A stretch of 64,000 nucleotides of DNA from Spizellomyces punctatus DAOM BR117 (lineage: Eukaryota > Chytridiomycota > Chytridiomycetes > Spizellomycetales > Spizellomycetaceae), in assembly GCF_000182565.1 (NCBI RefSeq), contig NW_015971538.1, forward strand, positions 2,042,983-2,106,982. The letters are read 5' to 3'. Every line of letters begins with the position of its first letter. Within the stretch, counting starts at the first letter, position 1. Under the pieces are notes generated by a model, which saw only the letters and a list, made by a program, of their open reading frames with translations, was not told where the DNA came from and did not search any database. Below are positions 48,501 through 59,700 of this stretch, piece by piece. Made by a program: the position numbers and the translations under genes.

Positions 48501-49298
48501 GATCGTGTCGCATTATACAAAAAAGTCCGAGCAGAGGGTGCAGAGCGCGCTACAAATTTCTTGTATCGGTTGATTCAATTCACTGCGAGTGAACCTACCC
48601 CAGGTGCTGGAATCCCAACTGGGAATCCATCGTCCAAAAGTGAACCCAAACGCTCGAAACGCAAACGTCCTGACACGACAGGCCAAGTGGACGAAGTTTT
48701 GTTTGCTGGGGAGGGAGCGGAAATGGGTATGGCGGATCTCTCACCCAAAAACTACAAAAACCTTCCAACCAACCTCTCCGAACTGGAATCAGACGAAAAC
48801 TCTGACCAAGACGAACCCGTCTCAGAAACCCAACAACAACAACCCCCCTCAAATACCTCCCCCGTCTCAACAGCTTACCTCCAACGCCTCGTAGACGAAG
48901 CCGAACTCAACGAAACAGGCCTCTCCCCATTCCCAGCTTACCACTTTGACCGCCACTTTGCAGCGGGCATGGTTACAACATCCTGTTTCATGCACTCCCT
49001 CCTCGCTCAATCCTATTTCCGCCCATACGTCGTCGACATTGTCCGCGCCCTCTCCACATCCGCCATTCATATTCGTGTTCCCCCCGAATGCGTCGGAAAG
49101 AAATACATGGACCTTGTTGGATGGTGTTTGGAACGGGGGATAGTCCCGTTGGGGTTGTACCGTGGTGCTCTTTCTCGAAGTGAAAGACCTGCCTGGGGTG
49201 GAGAGACCGACGGTTTACCCTATGTTTATACAAACTGTAGGTCGTTTGATGTGGTGCGCAAAGATGATTTGGTGTTTGTTGTTCGGGAGGGGTCATGA
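45529..49298 (+). CDS. Slo/BK-type potassium channel with tandem RCK domains
   Basis: Predicted 1184 residues, exons 45529-45736, 45805-46621, 46696-48289 and 48363-49298, all in phase. An extra N-terminal hydrophobic segment (residues 34-60, VILWAPFVLIPFTIILSRVL) resembles BK S0. About 110 basic cytosolic residues separate it from S1. S1-S4 follow, with S4 arginines in LLRILRASRILRTYRLL. The pore has the filter TIGFGDLTP, and S6 is LLIIVVVVFVPIQTG. RCK1 begins HVILGGTVSYTAV, RCK2 begins HIILCGSMTSRGI. An acidic run in RCK2 (ELESDENSDQDEP) is a possible Ca2+-binding site. Slo channels open on voltage and intracellular ligand (Ca2+ in BK, Na+ in Slo2). The filter TxGFGD is more like Slo2, the S0 more like BK. 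Confidence 0.92.
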
Positions 49299-50282
49299 AC
49301 GGAAATGCTTGTAAAAGTTCACTTTTATATATCGTTATCATACAATGTGTCCATCACTTTCACACATTTGCCCATACTGTAGAATGTGCATAAAGCAGTG
49401 TGCAACGACAAGATGCAAAAAAATACCAAATATATCTCCTTAGGGCCATGTCATGTATCGGATTCTGTGCATTGACGAGATACCAGAGTCTCCACATTGA
49501 AATATCTGCATGCCCGAGCTCAAATACCACACATTTACTTTACAAGACATCTCGTTTTTTTTGCATCTATAATTCGCGATCCCCATCAAAAACGCTAGAC
49601 TTGTATCCCAATCATACTCTAGTCGTAACTCTGTTTAGAGTTAAAGGTCAACTTGAGTAATTAATCAATACAATGTTCGAACCGAGGATCTTCCTAGGAA
49701 TATAATATACTGTCTAATTGAGCCAATCTCGTTGATACACATCATTAGTTTTTGTTTACACTTACTAAAAAGGTGCTTGATTAATCATAATGTCCAGAAA
49801 GTTCAGACTAAATTTCCTGGACCATTTCAATAAATGGCGAATGTGAACACTAGCAAACGTTTATCTCTTTCATCACAGATCACACTTAACATCTAAACCA
49901 ATACTAAAAACAAAAAAAAAGTTCCACTACACCAAGAAGTAACAAAACAATGTACAACTTTACCCACACACCCGACTTACGCATTCATCTCATGGATACA
50001 CGTTCCGTACGCGAGCATATCTCGCTCATCTCAACCAAGTCCAGTACATCAGAAACAATAAAAAGTCAAAAGTATTCGCCAAACCCCAGAAAAAAAAGGG
50101 ACCCCAAAAGCACCCATTATATCATTCAGCGTAAAAAAAGAAAAATATGCATTATCGCAAAAAGCCAAAATAAATGATCCACGAACATGGTGTAAAAAAA
50201 AAAAAAGAAAACACATCCGGCCAAAAGTCTTACGTGCAAAACCACATAAAAGACTTTCTTTATGCCAAACCCTCCCAAACTA
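49299..50282. other. AT-rich convergent intergenic region
   Basis: The 3' ends of the channel gene and the J/U-box gene converge here. Poly-A/T runs are frequent. A tRNA-like stretch near 49675-49735 does not fold and was rejected. Confidence 0.5.
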
Positions 50283-53200
50283 TCATCGCCAGATACTAGC
50301 ACCACCAGGTACATCCGCCGTCCACCCATTCAAACCCATCGTAGCTTTCAATCCCGAGACTGGCGCAGATGTCCCTCCCACGCTAGAAGGCACTGATACA
50401 GGCGCAGAGGGTATCACGGTAGGTGTCCCACCAACACTATCAAATCCATGTCGGCTTTGTTGGGTATCTGATCCGCTTTCCCATAAATCGCGAGCAGCAT
50501 TCAAGGCACCCACCGAACTCCGTCGGCGAGCGCCAGTGGCAATGAAAGTGTCGATAAGTCCCTTGAGGTGCATGTCGGGAGTGTGGAGACAACGGTGCCA
50601 TGCTTCCACCGGGTAGTACATCATGGTGATAGGGGATCGCCAAGTATTTTCGGCGATTAAACGAGCCCGCAACTGAGCATGATCATAATAATAGCCTGCA
50701 TATACAGAAAAGAATAGCGCATGATGAGATATACAAAAAACAATAGAAACAATATATGCCCTTGATTGCATACATACCATCAGGGCCCTGTACAGGGACA
50801 TTCATGATCCGCCGAGTTAACGCGCACACAAACTCTGGAGGCACTCTTCCCCCAACCGTCGATGTATTGTATCCAGCCCCACGGGTTCCAGAAGACATGA
50901 CAGACGACCCACCACCCACTCCTCCCCCAAACTTGATTGGATTCACACCATGTGGTTGCTGATGTCGCTGCGGAGGAAAAGACGAAATTTGCTGGCGGTA
51001 CACATTTGCGCCATGCAGACCATATCCGTTTGATAAAGGCGCCTCACGCTCATACGTAGCCCGACGACTGTCCGTTCTTCCAGGGTATGTTCCATATGTA
51101 GGCCCACTGGGCATCACAAAAGATTCATAGTTTGCTCCAAAGGCAGCATCAAAAGAAGCTCGAGATTGAGGCCACATCCGACTTGAGTTGTTTGCAGGGT
51201 GCGTGGTTGACTGATTTGGATCACCCCATGCAAGGCCCACCGTTCCTGGTCCGGATGCGTGGTCAGGAAAAGACACTGGTAAGGACGCCGGACGACTTCC
51301 GAGCTGATCATGGGTATACGAATGAACATCATTGACTTGAGGTACCAGAGAATTATCTATAGAGGACTCTTTAACGGCTTGCGCGTACGGGCCAGGAGGA
51401 TGACCACCATTCAGCATTTGTGGCAACCCTTGTTGCGGGAATGGAACATGAGATGCCGGCAACTTTTGAGGAACACCCTGTTGTCGTTCGGGCTGCCCCA
51501 AAGTCTCCTGCACGTCAGTCTCGTGGCTTGATTTCTGCTCATCTCTCGCATTTTCATTGCAAGATGTGTCGAGAGACTCAAATCCAATCCCTGTTTCAAC
51601 TGTTTGAGCCGCAGAGGCCGTCGAATCGGCGTTGGCGTCCAAAACATTCGTCAAAGGTTTGGATTTGAGATCCTCAACCGGAGCACCTTCGTTGACCGGG
51701 ACGACAGGTATCTTCTTATTGCGAGTTTTGAGTCCTTCAATAGACGCCATGGCTTTTCTTAGATGCCCAATTTTGTGCATTTCAAAGGTATTCACTAAAT
51801 CATCCTCAGCTAATGCAGGTAAATCTTCAAAAGCGACTTCTTCTCGAAAGAATCCCTCGGCATAAACACTCAGTCCAAGATTTTCCAACCATTCCGCCAC
51901 GGTAGTAGCAGTGGTATCAGGCAACTGCACTTCCTCTCGCTTCTTGGCATCGTCAATAAAGTGCATAATTCGCTTCCTGGGCCCGACTTTGGTAATTCCT
52001 AATTGAACCAGGTCGGATTCACGAAGGAGGGGCAAAAGAGACCACGATGCGTCATGTGCAAGGAAAGCAGGCAAATACTGTTCAAGGTTTAGTGAGGCCA
52101 GAAACCCAAAGAGCTTGGGATCATCCCCAATGTCTACCATCGGTGAAACCTCGCTGGTCTTTTCCATTGGTATTTCCGCTGGTTCACTGGTCCCTGTAGA
52201 TTTGTTATGATGGCTTTCTAGTTCGATATCGTTAAACTGCACCTGCGGTACTGACGGCCGATGCAAGCATTTTGTCGTCGTAGATGTGTCGTCCGCGTTG
52301 GTTTCCACTGCATTTTCCAAAAGACTTACAGGCCCGCTGCCCTTCTTCGCGTCTTCATAATACTCGGCAGACTCGGCTGCCACTGCAACGCCATTGACTA
52401 GCGACCTCGGTCGAACACGGGCACGACTGCCACGTCTTGATTGCCGCGGACTGACAACGGACGCCTGTGCCTGACCTTGCGTCTCGGAATTTTTTCGTCG
52501 TCGGACACCGCCTCGCGTTCCGCGTCGTCTGAGGCGGGGTGTCGTAGAATTCTCAGGATTTTCTCGATCGTTGTTGGAAGGATCACTCGCATCATTCCAT
52601 CCTCCATTATCTTCTTCCGTCTGCGGACGAACGCCAACCTCTCGTGGGGTATAGGGTGGTGGTGGCTCATCAATATGCTCGTGATGGCCAACATCGACTC
52701 TAAAAGTCTTGATATTCGCCTCTGATATCGGTTTATCATACTCGTGCGTGTTTTGTTGTGCAGCAGCCGCAGTCCCCGTATCGTCTTGTGTTTCGGTGCG
52801 GGCTTGCAGTGCACCATGTCCTCGTAATGGTTCCCCTACACAATCGGATTCTGCTCTTGCTTTCATTGACCTCTCTCTTTCCTTCAAGAACGATTCAATT
52901 TGTTGTCGCTTTTTGTCCATGCTACGGTTCGCATCATCGATTTCCCGAGCTAGAACGCCTAGAGCAGTATGAATTCCTTTGAATCCAGCTTGTCCTCCCA
53001 GATACTCTTTATGAGTGAGGGCAGCCCGAGCAATGGCTAAAATGCGCTGGTAAATGTCCAAGCAGCTTACAGACAATGATATATCAGAAGGATTGTTCTT
53101 CTGTGGAACAATTGATGTGACGCGTAGAGGCGGTCGGTTACGTATCAATGCTTGAACGGTTTGTACAATTTGGTTTCTAATGGTTGCGGGTAGGGTATAC

Positions 53201-55365
53201 GGCGTATCTGGGGGGTACATGTCTGGCAAGGACACCAGGAACTCTTCAAAATCTGAAAGGGTAGCTCGGTGTCCTTCCTTTGTTGGGGAAGGTGGTCGCA
53301 CGGAGCTGTCGGCGGAAACGCCAGCGCCGCTACTGCTAGTACCTTTTCCATCATCTTCCGCTTCATCAGTATCAGGATCTTCTGCACCTTCGTCCTCTGC
53401 GTCTTGTTCGACCATCTGTTGTCCATCACTGTCTTTATCAACACGTCCATCACCGCCCTCCTTCAAAACCGCTTTCACATATTCATGCAACTTGCTACGC
53501 CACAAATGTTGCTCTTCATTTTTAGCCACTCGAGCTTCCAATCCCATGACGATTTCCTCCGTTTCTTCAACGACTTCATCCATTTTACTACGTCGAGCTT
53601 GGTCTAAGAGTGTTCGCAACTTGGAGAGTTTTTCAGTTGTGGGGACATTGCCGGTTTGGTTGAGAACCACAGAGATTTGCCAGCGCAAACGTTTAGCCAA
53701 CTTGCTGCGGCGCTCTTCCTTATTCCGCTCCAATTCTTCCCGTCGCTGTTGCCGTACTGCTTGGATATCCTCAATATAATAATCTAAAAATGTTGACCAT
53801 TCTCCCAATCCGAGGTTGTTCTCAGCCTATTTGTAGAAGAGGTGCAACATGTTGGCCAAGGCAGGAGATAGGGAGTCGAAATCAAATGATATACAGACCC
53901 GCACGCGAAAAGAGTAGTGACCAGGAGGAAGCACGTCCGTCCACCACTCTGTACTCCAGCCCATATATATCCGAATCCACTCACTTGCGTCATCCATGAT
54001 CCATTAGTCATTGTCTTCGTGTGACACACAATACATAGGGGTTTGCAAGTCCATACCTTGCCTCCGGCCCAGTACTCCGCTGTTTGACCTGTACTTCGTA
54101 ACGCGAGATTTGCAATTCCTCCGCGGACGCACAGTTCCAAGTCAACATGACGCGTGTATGGCCTCGTTTGGGATCGGTGACGATACTGTCGATAATACGT
54201 GGCCTAGTACATTGATGGGGAAATCCACCAGTCAATCGCCGATGATCGTTTGGAAGCACCGTTCGCGTCGGTTGCACTTTAGGACCAGACATGGTTAGGT
54301 CGGGTCAACTACTACGTTGCATCGTTTACAAAATGTAAAAGTACCTCCGTCTTTGTCCCGTTTTATCACTGGCCGGTGCCCTTCCTGATCCGCATCCTTC
54401 GATACCTTTGGCAAAGTTGCTAGAAACGCATTGTGATCCATCATTTGAATATACCGACGTCGAAGGTCCGTATCTGACAGCACCTGATGCGCCGTTTGAA
54501 GCTCTCGGAATCGTTCTGTTCGATAGAAGAGCATCGATGAGTGGCCATGCCAGATAAACGTGGAAAATGACATCCAAACATACGGTAATCTTCTTCTGTT
54601 GGTGGGCGCTGTAATTTATCTGGATGCATCCGCACCGCAAGCACCTTATACCGTCTCCGTACCGAATCCATTAATCCCTGGTGTCCCTTTTCCGCCTGTT
54701 GATCTAATTCTTTGGCCCGCTGTTCCAAGGCGGCAACTTTTTCGCGTGCTTCTGCAACTTCACGAAACGCCAGTCCGCAGAGGAGCTGGAATGTTGTTTC
54801 GTTTCGTATCGGCCCGGTATGAAAGTGTCGTCCAGTGTCCGAGACTAAAGTCCCCTCTTCTTTAATGACATCTACAACGCGGCATATATCCTTGGGTAGA
54901 AAATGCTCGTCAGTTCCGAGATTCGTATAGTGCCAGATTGCCGATCCACAGGCTCACCTTTGGTCCGGCAACGGATGCCAAGGACGCTTGGGCTTCCATA
55001 AATGTCAACACATTCGTGCTTGTGACGGTCAGCCCCCCTGCTATCGGAAAGCCCCTCTTCCGTGCGGCTCGTTCTGCGTTCTTCTTCTCCTTCTTCAGCG
55101 CTTGCCTGGTCTTTTCATCCAACCTTTTCTCGTCCCGTTTCCTCTCTTGTGCAAACTCTTTCCGGCCCTGCTCGACTTTAGCCAGTGCTTCCTCGGCCTC
55201 CGTAAGAGCCTCTCTGCATTTGACGATTTCCTCTGCAAGTGCAATCTGCTCGGTGAAAATCATCACGAGGGCACGGGCGTGTTCGTCATGCTCCAAGTTC
55301 AAAACTTGGAAGAAATGCGGAAGGGGCCCGCTGAATCGAGGCGAGGATGGTGGTGCGGTTGTCAT
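50283..55365 (-). CDS. Multidomain protein: coiled coil, J domain, FN3, two SAM, U-box-like
   Basis: Predicted 1550 residues in seven exons: 54958-55365, 54584-54890, 54345-54515, 54057-54276, 53899-53983, 50778-53826 and 50283-50695. All phases agree; introns are 67-82 nt. Residues 25-105 form a coiled coil. A J domain spans about 205-270 with the HPD motif at 225-227 and, after a splice, RFRELQTAHQVLSDTDLRRRY. An FN3 domain (about 322-408) ends in YSFRVRAENNLGLGEWS, restored across the 53827-53898 intron. SAM domains lie near 965-1025 (LNLEQYLPAFLAHDASWSLL) and 1040-1098 (WLENLGLSVYAEGFFREEV). The C-terminal 1392-1465 segment matches a U-box (VPPEFVCALTRRIMNVPV, GYYYDHAQL, RSPITM, LKGLIDTFI). 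Known roles: J domains stimulate Hsp70, SAM domains oligomerise, U-boxes recruit E2. The combined function is inferred. Confidence 0.8.
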
Positions 55366-55586
55366 CTTCTTCTTTGGCTGTCTTCTAATTGGGTATACTT
55401 GTTTTCTGGGCTATGCAGCAATGGACACGTCAGTCTTGCGCAGCAAGACAATGAAGCACAAGCGGAGTACATACCTAATAGAATAGAGCAAAAATAACGT
55501 CCCAACCCACTCCACGTCGTAGCGGTCGTGCCCTTCGGACCACCTTCACGTCACTTATTTCCCCGTCCAACTCCACAACCCAACGA

Positions 55587-56052
55587 ATGCCGTCTCAGAT
55601 ATCCAACGTGTCTAATGGTAGGGGATACAAAAGGAAGGGGAAGCCAAATATCGCGAGATCTCGCTCCACCAAAGGCTTTGCCAGATCTAGATCAATATAT
55701 AGATATTATCGTGGCACGTCAAAGGCCAAGCAAGGACGACGTAGGTTTCGTTGCTTTGGCAGTGCGAGCTCTTTTGCCCACCTAGGTGAAGATGCCGCTC
55801 AGGAAACGCGGCTGGATACAATCTGGATCAAACACTGGTATGCCCCGGGGTATAATGCAGCGCCCAGCAAGACTCGTCTTGGCCTAATTCCAACGACCTA
55901 GCCCTGTTCTGCGCGACAGAAAGGTCGGTCAACCAGATAAAGTCCAAAAGCGCGACTTGGCCAGGTTGTTCACAGTCCGCTACGAGAAGGCAGGGTGCTC
56001 ACGGGTGACTGCCAAAGGGATTGCACGCGTAAAAGGACCTGTTGCAAAGTAG
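55587..56052 (+). CDS. Possible small basic protein, 133 residues
   Basis: Two exons, 55587-55837 and 55902-56052, join in phase through a 64-nt intron (GTATGC, branch-like CCTAAT, CCTAG). The product is Arg/Lys-rich throughout (GYKRKGKPNIARSRSTKG; QGRRRFRCFG; VQKRDLARLFTVRYEKAG) and ends RVKGPVAK. The composition suggests RNA or ribosome binding, but no family is recognised. Another frame (LPDLDQYIDIIVARQRPSKDD) is open over the same DNA, so the exon choice could be wrong. It would share a 221-bp divergent promoter with the J/U-box gene. Confidence 0.3.
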
Positions 56053-56778
56053 GAAGATTCCGACAGTTGGAAAGTGATAAGTGCCCGGCCTTGCTGCGAT
56101 GCGGGGGGAGCTGGATCCTAGTCACATGACTTGAGCATTTGGTGCTTATTGTGCTTTCAGCATGGCGCTCAGTATTTGACAAACACAGCAAGCAGACATG
56201 ACAACAAAATATCAGCAAAGCAAACCCAAAACTTTGTACGTTGGGCGAGCTGTTTGGAAGCATATTTGCAATCAATAGTAGTATTAGGATACCGTACTCT
56301 AAGTATATTGATGTCGTTTGTTTACAAGTCAAAGATTTCTCTACAACCATCAGCAATTTGACGACGTAAACCACTGCATAAGATGTCCAATAATCCGGGG
56401 CAATCGGAGAGCTAAAACACAGCTAAACGTTGATATCATGATGAGTACCAAATACATTAGTCAACAAGTCTTTAGAGACGTTAGCATCAACATCACAGGG
56501 ACATCCAATTGAGGAGTTGGCTCGGTTATTGTCTGCTTTTATTATTTGTGAGGCAGCGACGGACCAACAAATCGACTACATCATCTCTGGCGCCCAGTTT
56601 TGCTGCCATGGAAGAACTGAACGACAGGTCGATGTCAATGATTGATGATAATCACTCCAGCCAAATGGTCGTCTACAAACTACACAAAGGCGGCTTTTAT
56701 TGTTATATTTTTGTAAAAGACAAACTCGCAATCATCACTCCTTCAACCACCTCATCCGTCTTTAGTAAATCCCGCAGC
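56053..56778. other. Intergenic region
   Basis: Downstream of the Ca2+-ATPase. A 102-residue frame at 56509-56817 overlaps the end of the pump antisense and is not supported. Confidence 0.45.
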
Positions 56779-59700
56779 TCAACTGCTTCGGCCACCTCCA
56801 CTCAAACTCTGGGCTGATCTAGACAGTGCGGCACCTTTTGTAGGCAATGCATCAACATCCTTCCTAAATCTAATCCAATTATCCATGAATCTCTGATCGG
56901 GTCCCTCCCGTCTAAAATCTTCCCGCCTCACTTCTTCTAAAGCACCCATGAGCACCACGGCAGACCGAACGGTCCGCCATCTCTGTCCAGCGCGATGCAT
57001 TCGTCGGTAGGGTTGTCGCGCCGAGGCATCGTGGAGAGATGTTTGCGATTGGTGCACAGGAGATGCGACTCCGCTCGTTAGACTACTTCCACGGGATGTC
57101 CTTGTGGTCGTGAGACGATTGCTAGGTGGTTCTTCTAGGTCAGGGTTCGACACGATGCTAGACCGATCAACCTGAATTGCAGTATGCGGTCCAATAGCTT
57201 TCTGAGCAGGGGGGCCCCAATGGCACTTTGGTGATAGGATATGATTATGCGTCCAATTTCGGTGCAAGTTCAGTGCGCATCGTATGACGAACACAAAGGG
57301 AAAGTTCAATAACGCCAGAACGATGCAAACGATCCATTCTTTCCAGTCCAGTGGGCAAGTGTTGACAAAATCGCCTCCGAAAATGATGACAAGCACTTGG
57401 ACCCCCACAATGACTGTGATGATTAGGATAAACAGCCGGTTTCGGAAGAAATGCTTAAAGTAGTTGATTTCGCCGTTCAATTGCCGAGCCATCACAATGT
57501 TGGATATCTGCATGAGAATAAAGGTCAAAAATACCATCGTCACTGCACGACGGGAAGGGTTGCCCTCTGTATCTGCCGTGGAGTGGAATGAAGGGTCCAT
57601 CGGTACCCAATCGTCTGCACCACCCAAGAAAAGACAGAGGAGAACAGTGATTTGGTATACCACTTGCATTCCAATGTATTCTCTCATGGGTCTCGACAGC
57701 AGGGATTCAGTTCGGGCGTGGGGTGGATGGTCCAGGATATCGTCTTCAGGTTCATCTGATGCCAAAGCCAGCGCTCCAAGTGAATCCATAATTAAATTGA
57801 CCCAGAGAAGTTGAACGGTACTCAGAGGAGAGGTCCCCACAGTTAAGGACCCCACAAATGTGAGAATAATGGCCACCAAGTTAACTCCCAACTGGAATTG
57901 AAGGAACTTTCGGACACAGTTGAGTACGTTTCTGCCCCATCGAATCGACTGAACCAAGGACACAAAGTTATCATCCAACAAAACAATATCGGATGCATTC
58001 ATGGCAATTTGTGTGCCGCTGATTCCCATTGCAAATCCCACATCTGCTTCCTTGAGAGCTGGCGCATCGTTGGTACCATCTCCGGTGACCGCCACGACTT
58101 CCCCGAGGCGCTTGAGGAGATTAACAAGAGTATGTTTGTCCGCTGGAGACGAGCGAGCCAAGACTTGGAGTCGGGGTATGACAGCAATTTTTTCCTCTTC
58201 AGTCATTGCTCGGAAGACAGGACCTTCCAAAGCGATACCGTCCCCAAACATGATGTTGCATTCTCTGGCAATCTTGCAGGCCGTGAGGATATTATCACCA
58301 GTTACCATGCGGATAGTGAGACCAGCTCTTTGGCAGGTTGCCACGGCACCTGGGACTTCTTTACGAAGTGGATCCTTAATGCCGACGAGACCGACAAAGA
58401 TGAGGTCATGTTCTGGATCGTCCTTTTTGCCTTGCCCCTCAAAGGTTGTCAAAGATTGATCTGTGTCTCGGTAGGCAAGGGCGAGGGTACGAAGCCCTTG
58501 TGAGGCCCATCGCTTGATAGTCCTTTGAATTCGTGAAATATCTGTAGCGGAGATTGGCGCTACAGTCGTTCCTTTGGCGTCAAGGATGTGCGTGCAAAGC
58601 GATAACACAATTTCAGAAGCACCCTTGGTATACAATCTAAACTTTGTTTTCCTAGCCGCAACGAGTCCGCCTGGGGTGGCGACAGGCACGGCCTCGGCAA
58701 TCGGATGCACTAACGTTGACATACGTTTGCGATCCGATGAGAATGACCACGTCCCATTCTCAACTTTTGTCACTTCTTTCCGAACCGCGTCGTACTGTAC
58801 ACCCAACTTGTCGGCAAAGACCAGCAGAGCGCCTTCTGTAGCTGATCCGACAAAAATGGGTTGGTTCGAGCGTTCGTTGTACTTTACAAAACAATTTGAA
58901 TTGATGCAAATGCCTTCGGCAAGAAGATTCCTGAGTTTTGGGTCAAATGTCGTTGCCGAAAACGGTTGGAATTGTTCTTCGCCTGATCCTTCGCCGTAAT
59001 GCACTTGATCGCCCACCAGAGCCTTGACGACGGTCATTCGGTTTTCTGTTAATGTTCCGGTCTTATCGGTACAGATACAGGTCGCTTCGCCCATTGTCTC
59101 AGAGGCATCCAGGTGTCGAACGAAACAGTTGTCTTTGATCATTTTAAACATGGAAAAGGCCAACGAGATTGTCACTGCAAGTGGAAGACCCTCTGGAACA
59201 GCAACGACAACCACCGTAATTCCAATCACAAAATCTTCAGCAATGGCTTGAATTCTTGCTAATGTTTCAGAGTCGCCGGTACTCAAGCAGGCATGCCTAC
59301 CAGCGGGAGGCTGGTGCTGAGCCCACGCAATAGCCCACCGAATCAGTAAACCGAGAAAAGTGAGAATACCGGACGCAACGCCAATTTTGCCAATAAGGAC
59401 TGCGACTTGCTTCAACTTTACTTGAAGCACCGTTTCCTCGCTCTGTGCCTCGTTCAACAGTTCCTGAATCTGCCCACCGCTCGATCGAGGTCCGACGCCC
59501 GTGACAAGCATTACTCCAGATCCTTCACTGACTTGACAGCCAGAAAACATGTACGGTGCCGCCGGGGATTTTTTAACCGGAACGGATTCACCTGTCAAGG
59601 GACTTTCATCGACTACCAGGCGATTCCCTCGAACGTATAAGCCATCAGCGGGAATCTCATCGCCAACCACCACCTCTACCAAGTCACCGACAAGCACATC

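Noticed and set aside
49675-49735. tRNA-like sequence on the minus strand with A- and B-box-like parts
   Set aside because: The T stem does not pair and no acceptor stem can be formed.
53784-53826. Separate gene starting at the TTG-GGA-GAA-TGG frame (53808)
   Set aside because: There is no ATG, and splicing at 53827-53898 rebuilds a textbook FN3 ending.
56509-56817. 102-residue plus frame beyond the pump
   Set aside because: It overlaps the pump's 3' coding end antisense and shows no features.
57898-58503. 201-residue frame antisense to the Ca2+-ATPase
   Set aside because: Opposite the conserved pump domain, with no family match.
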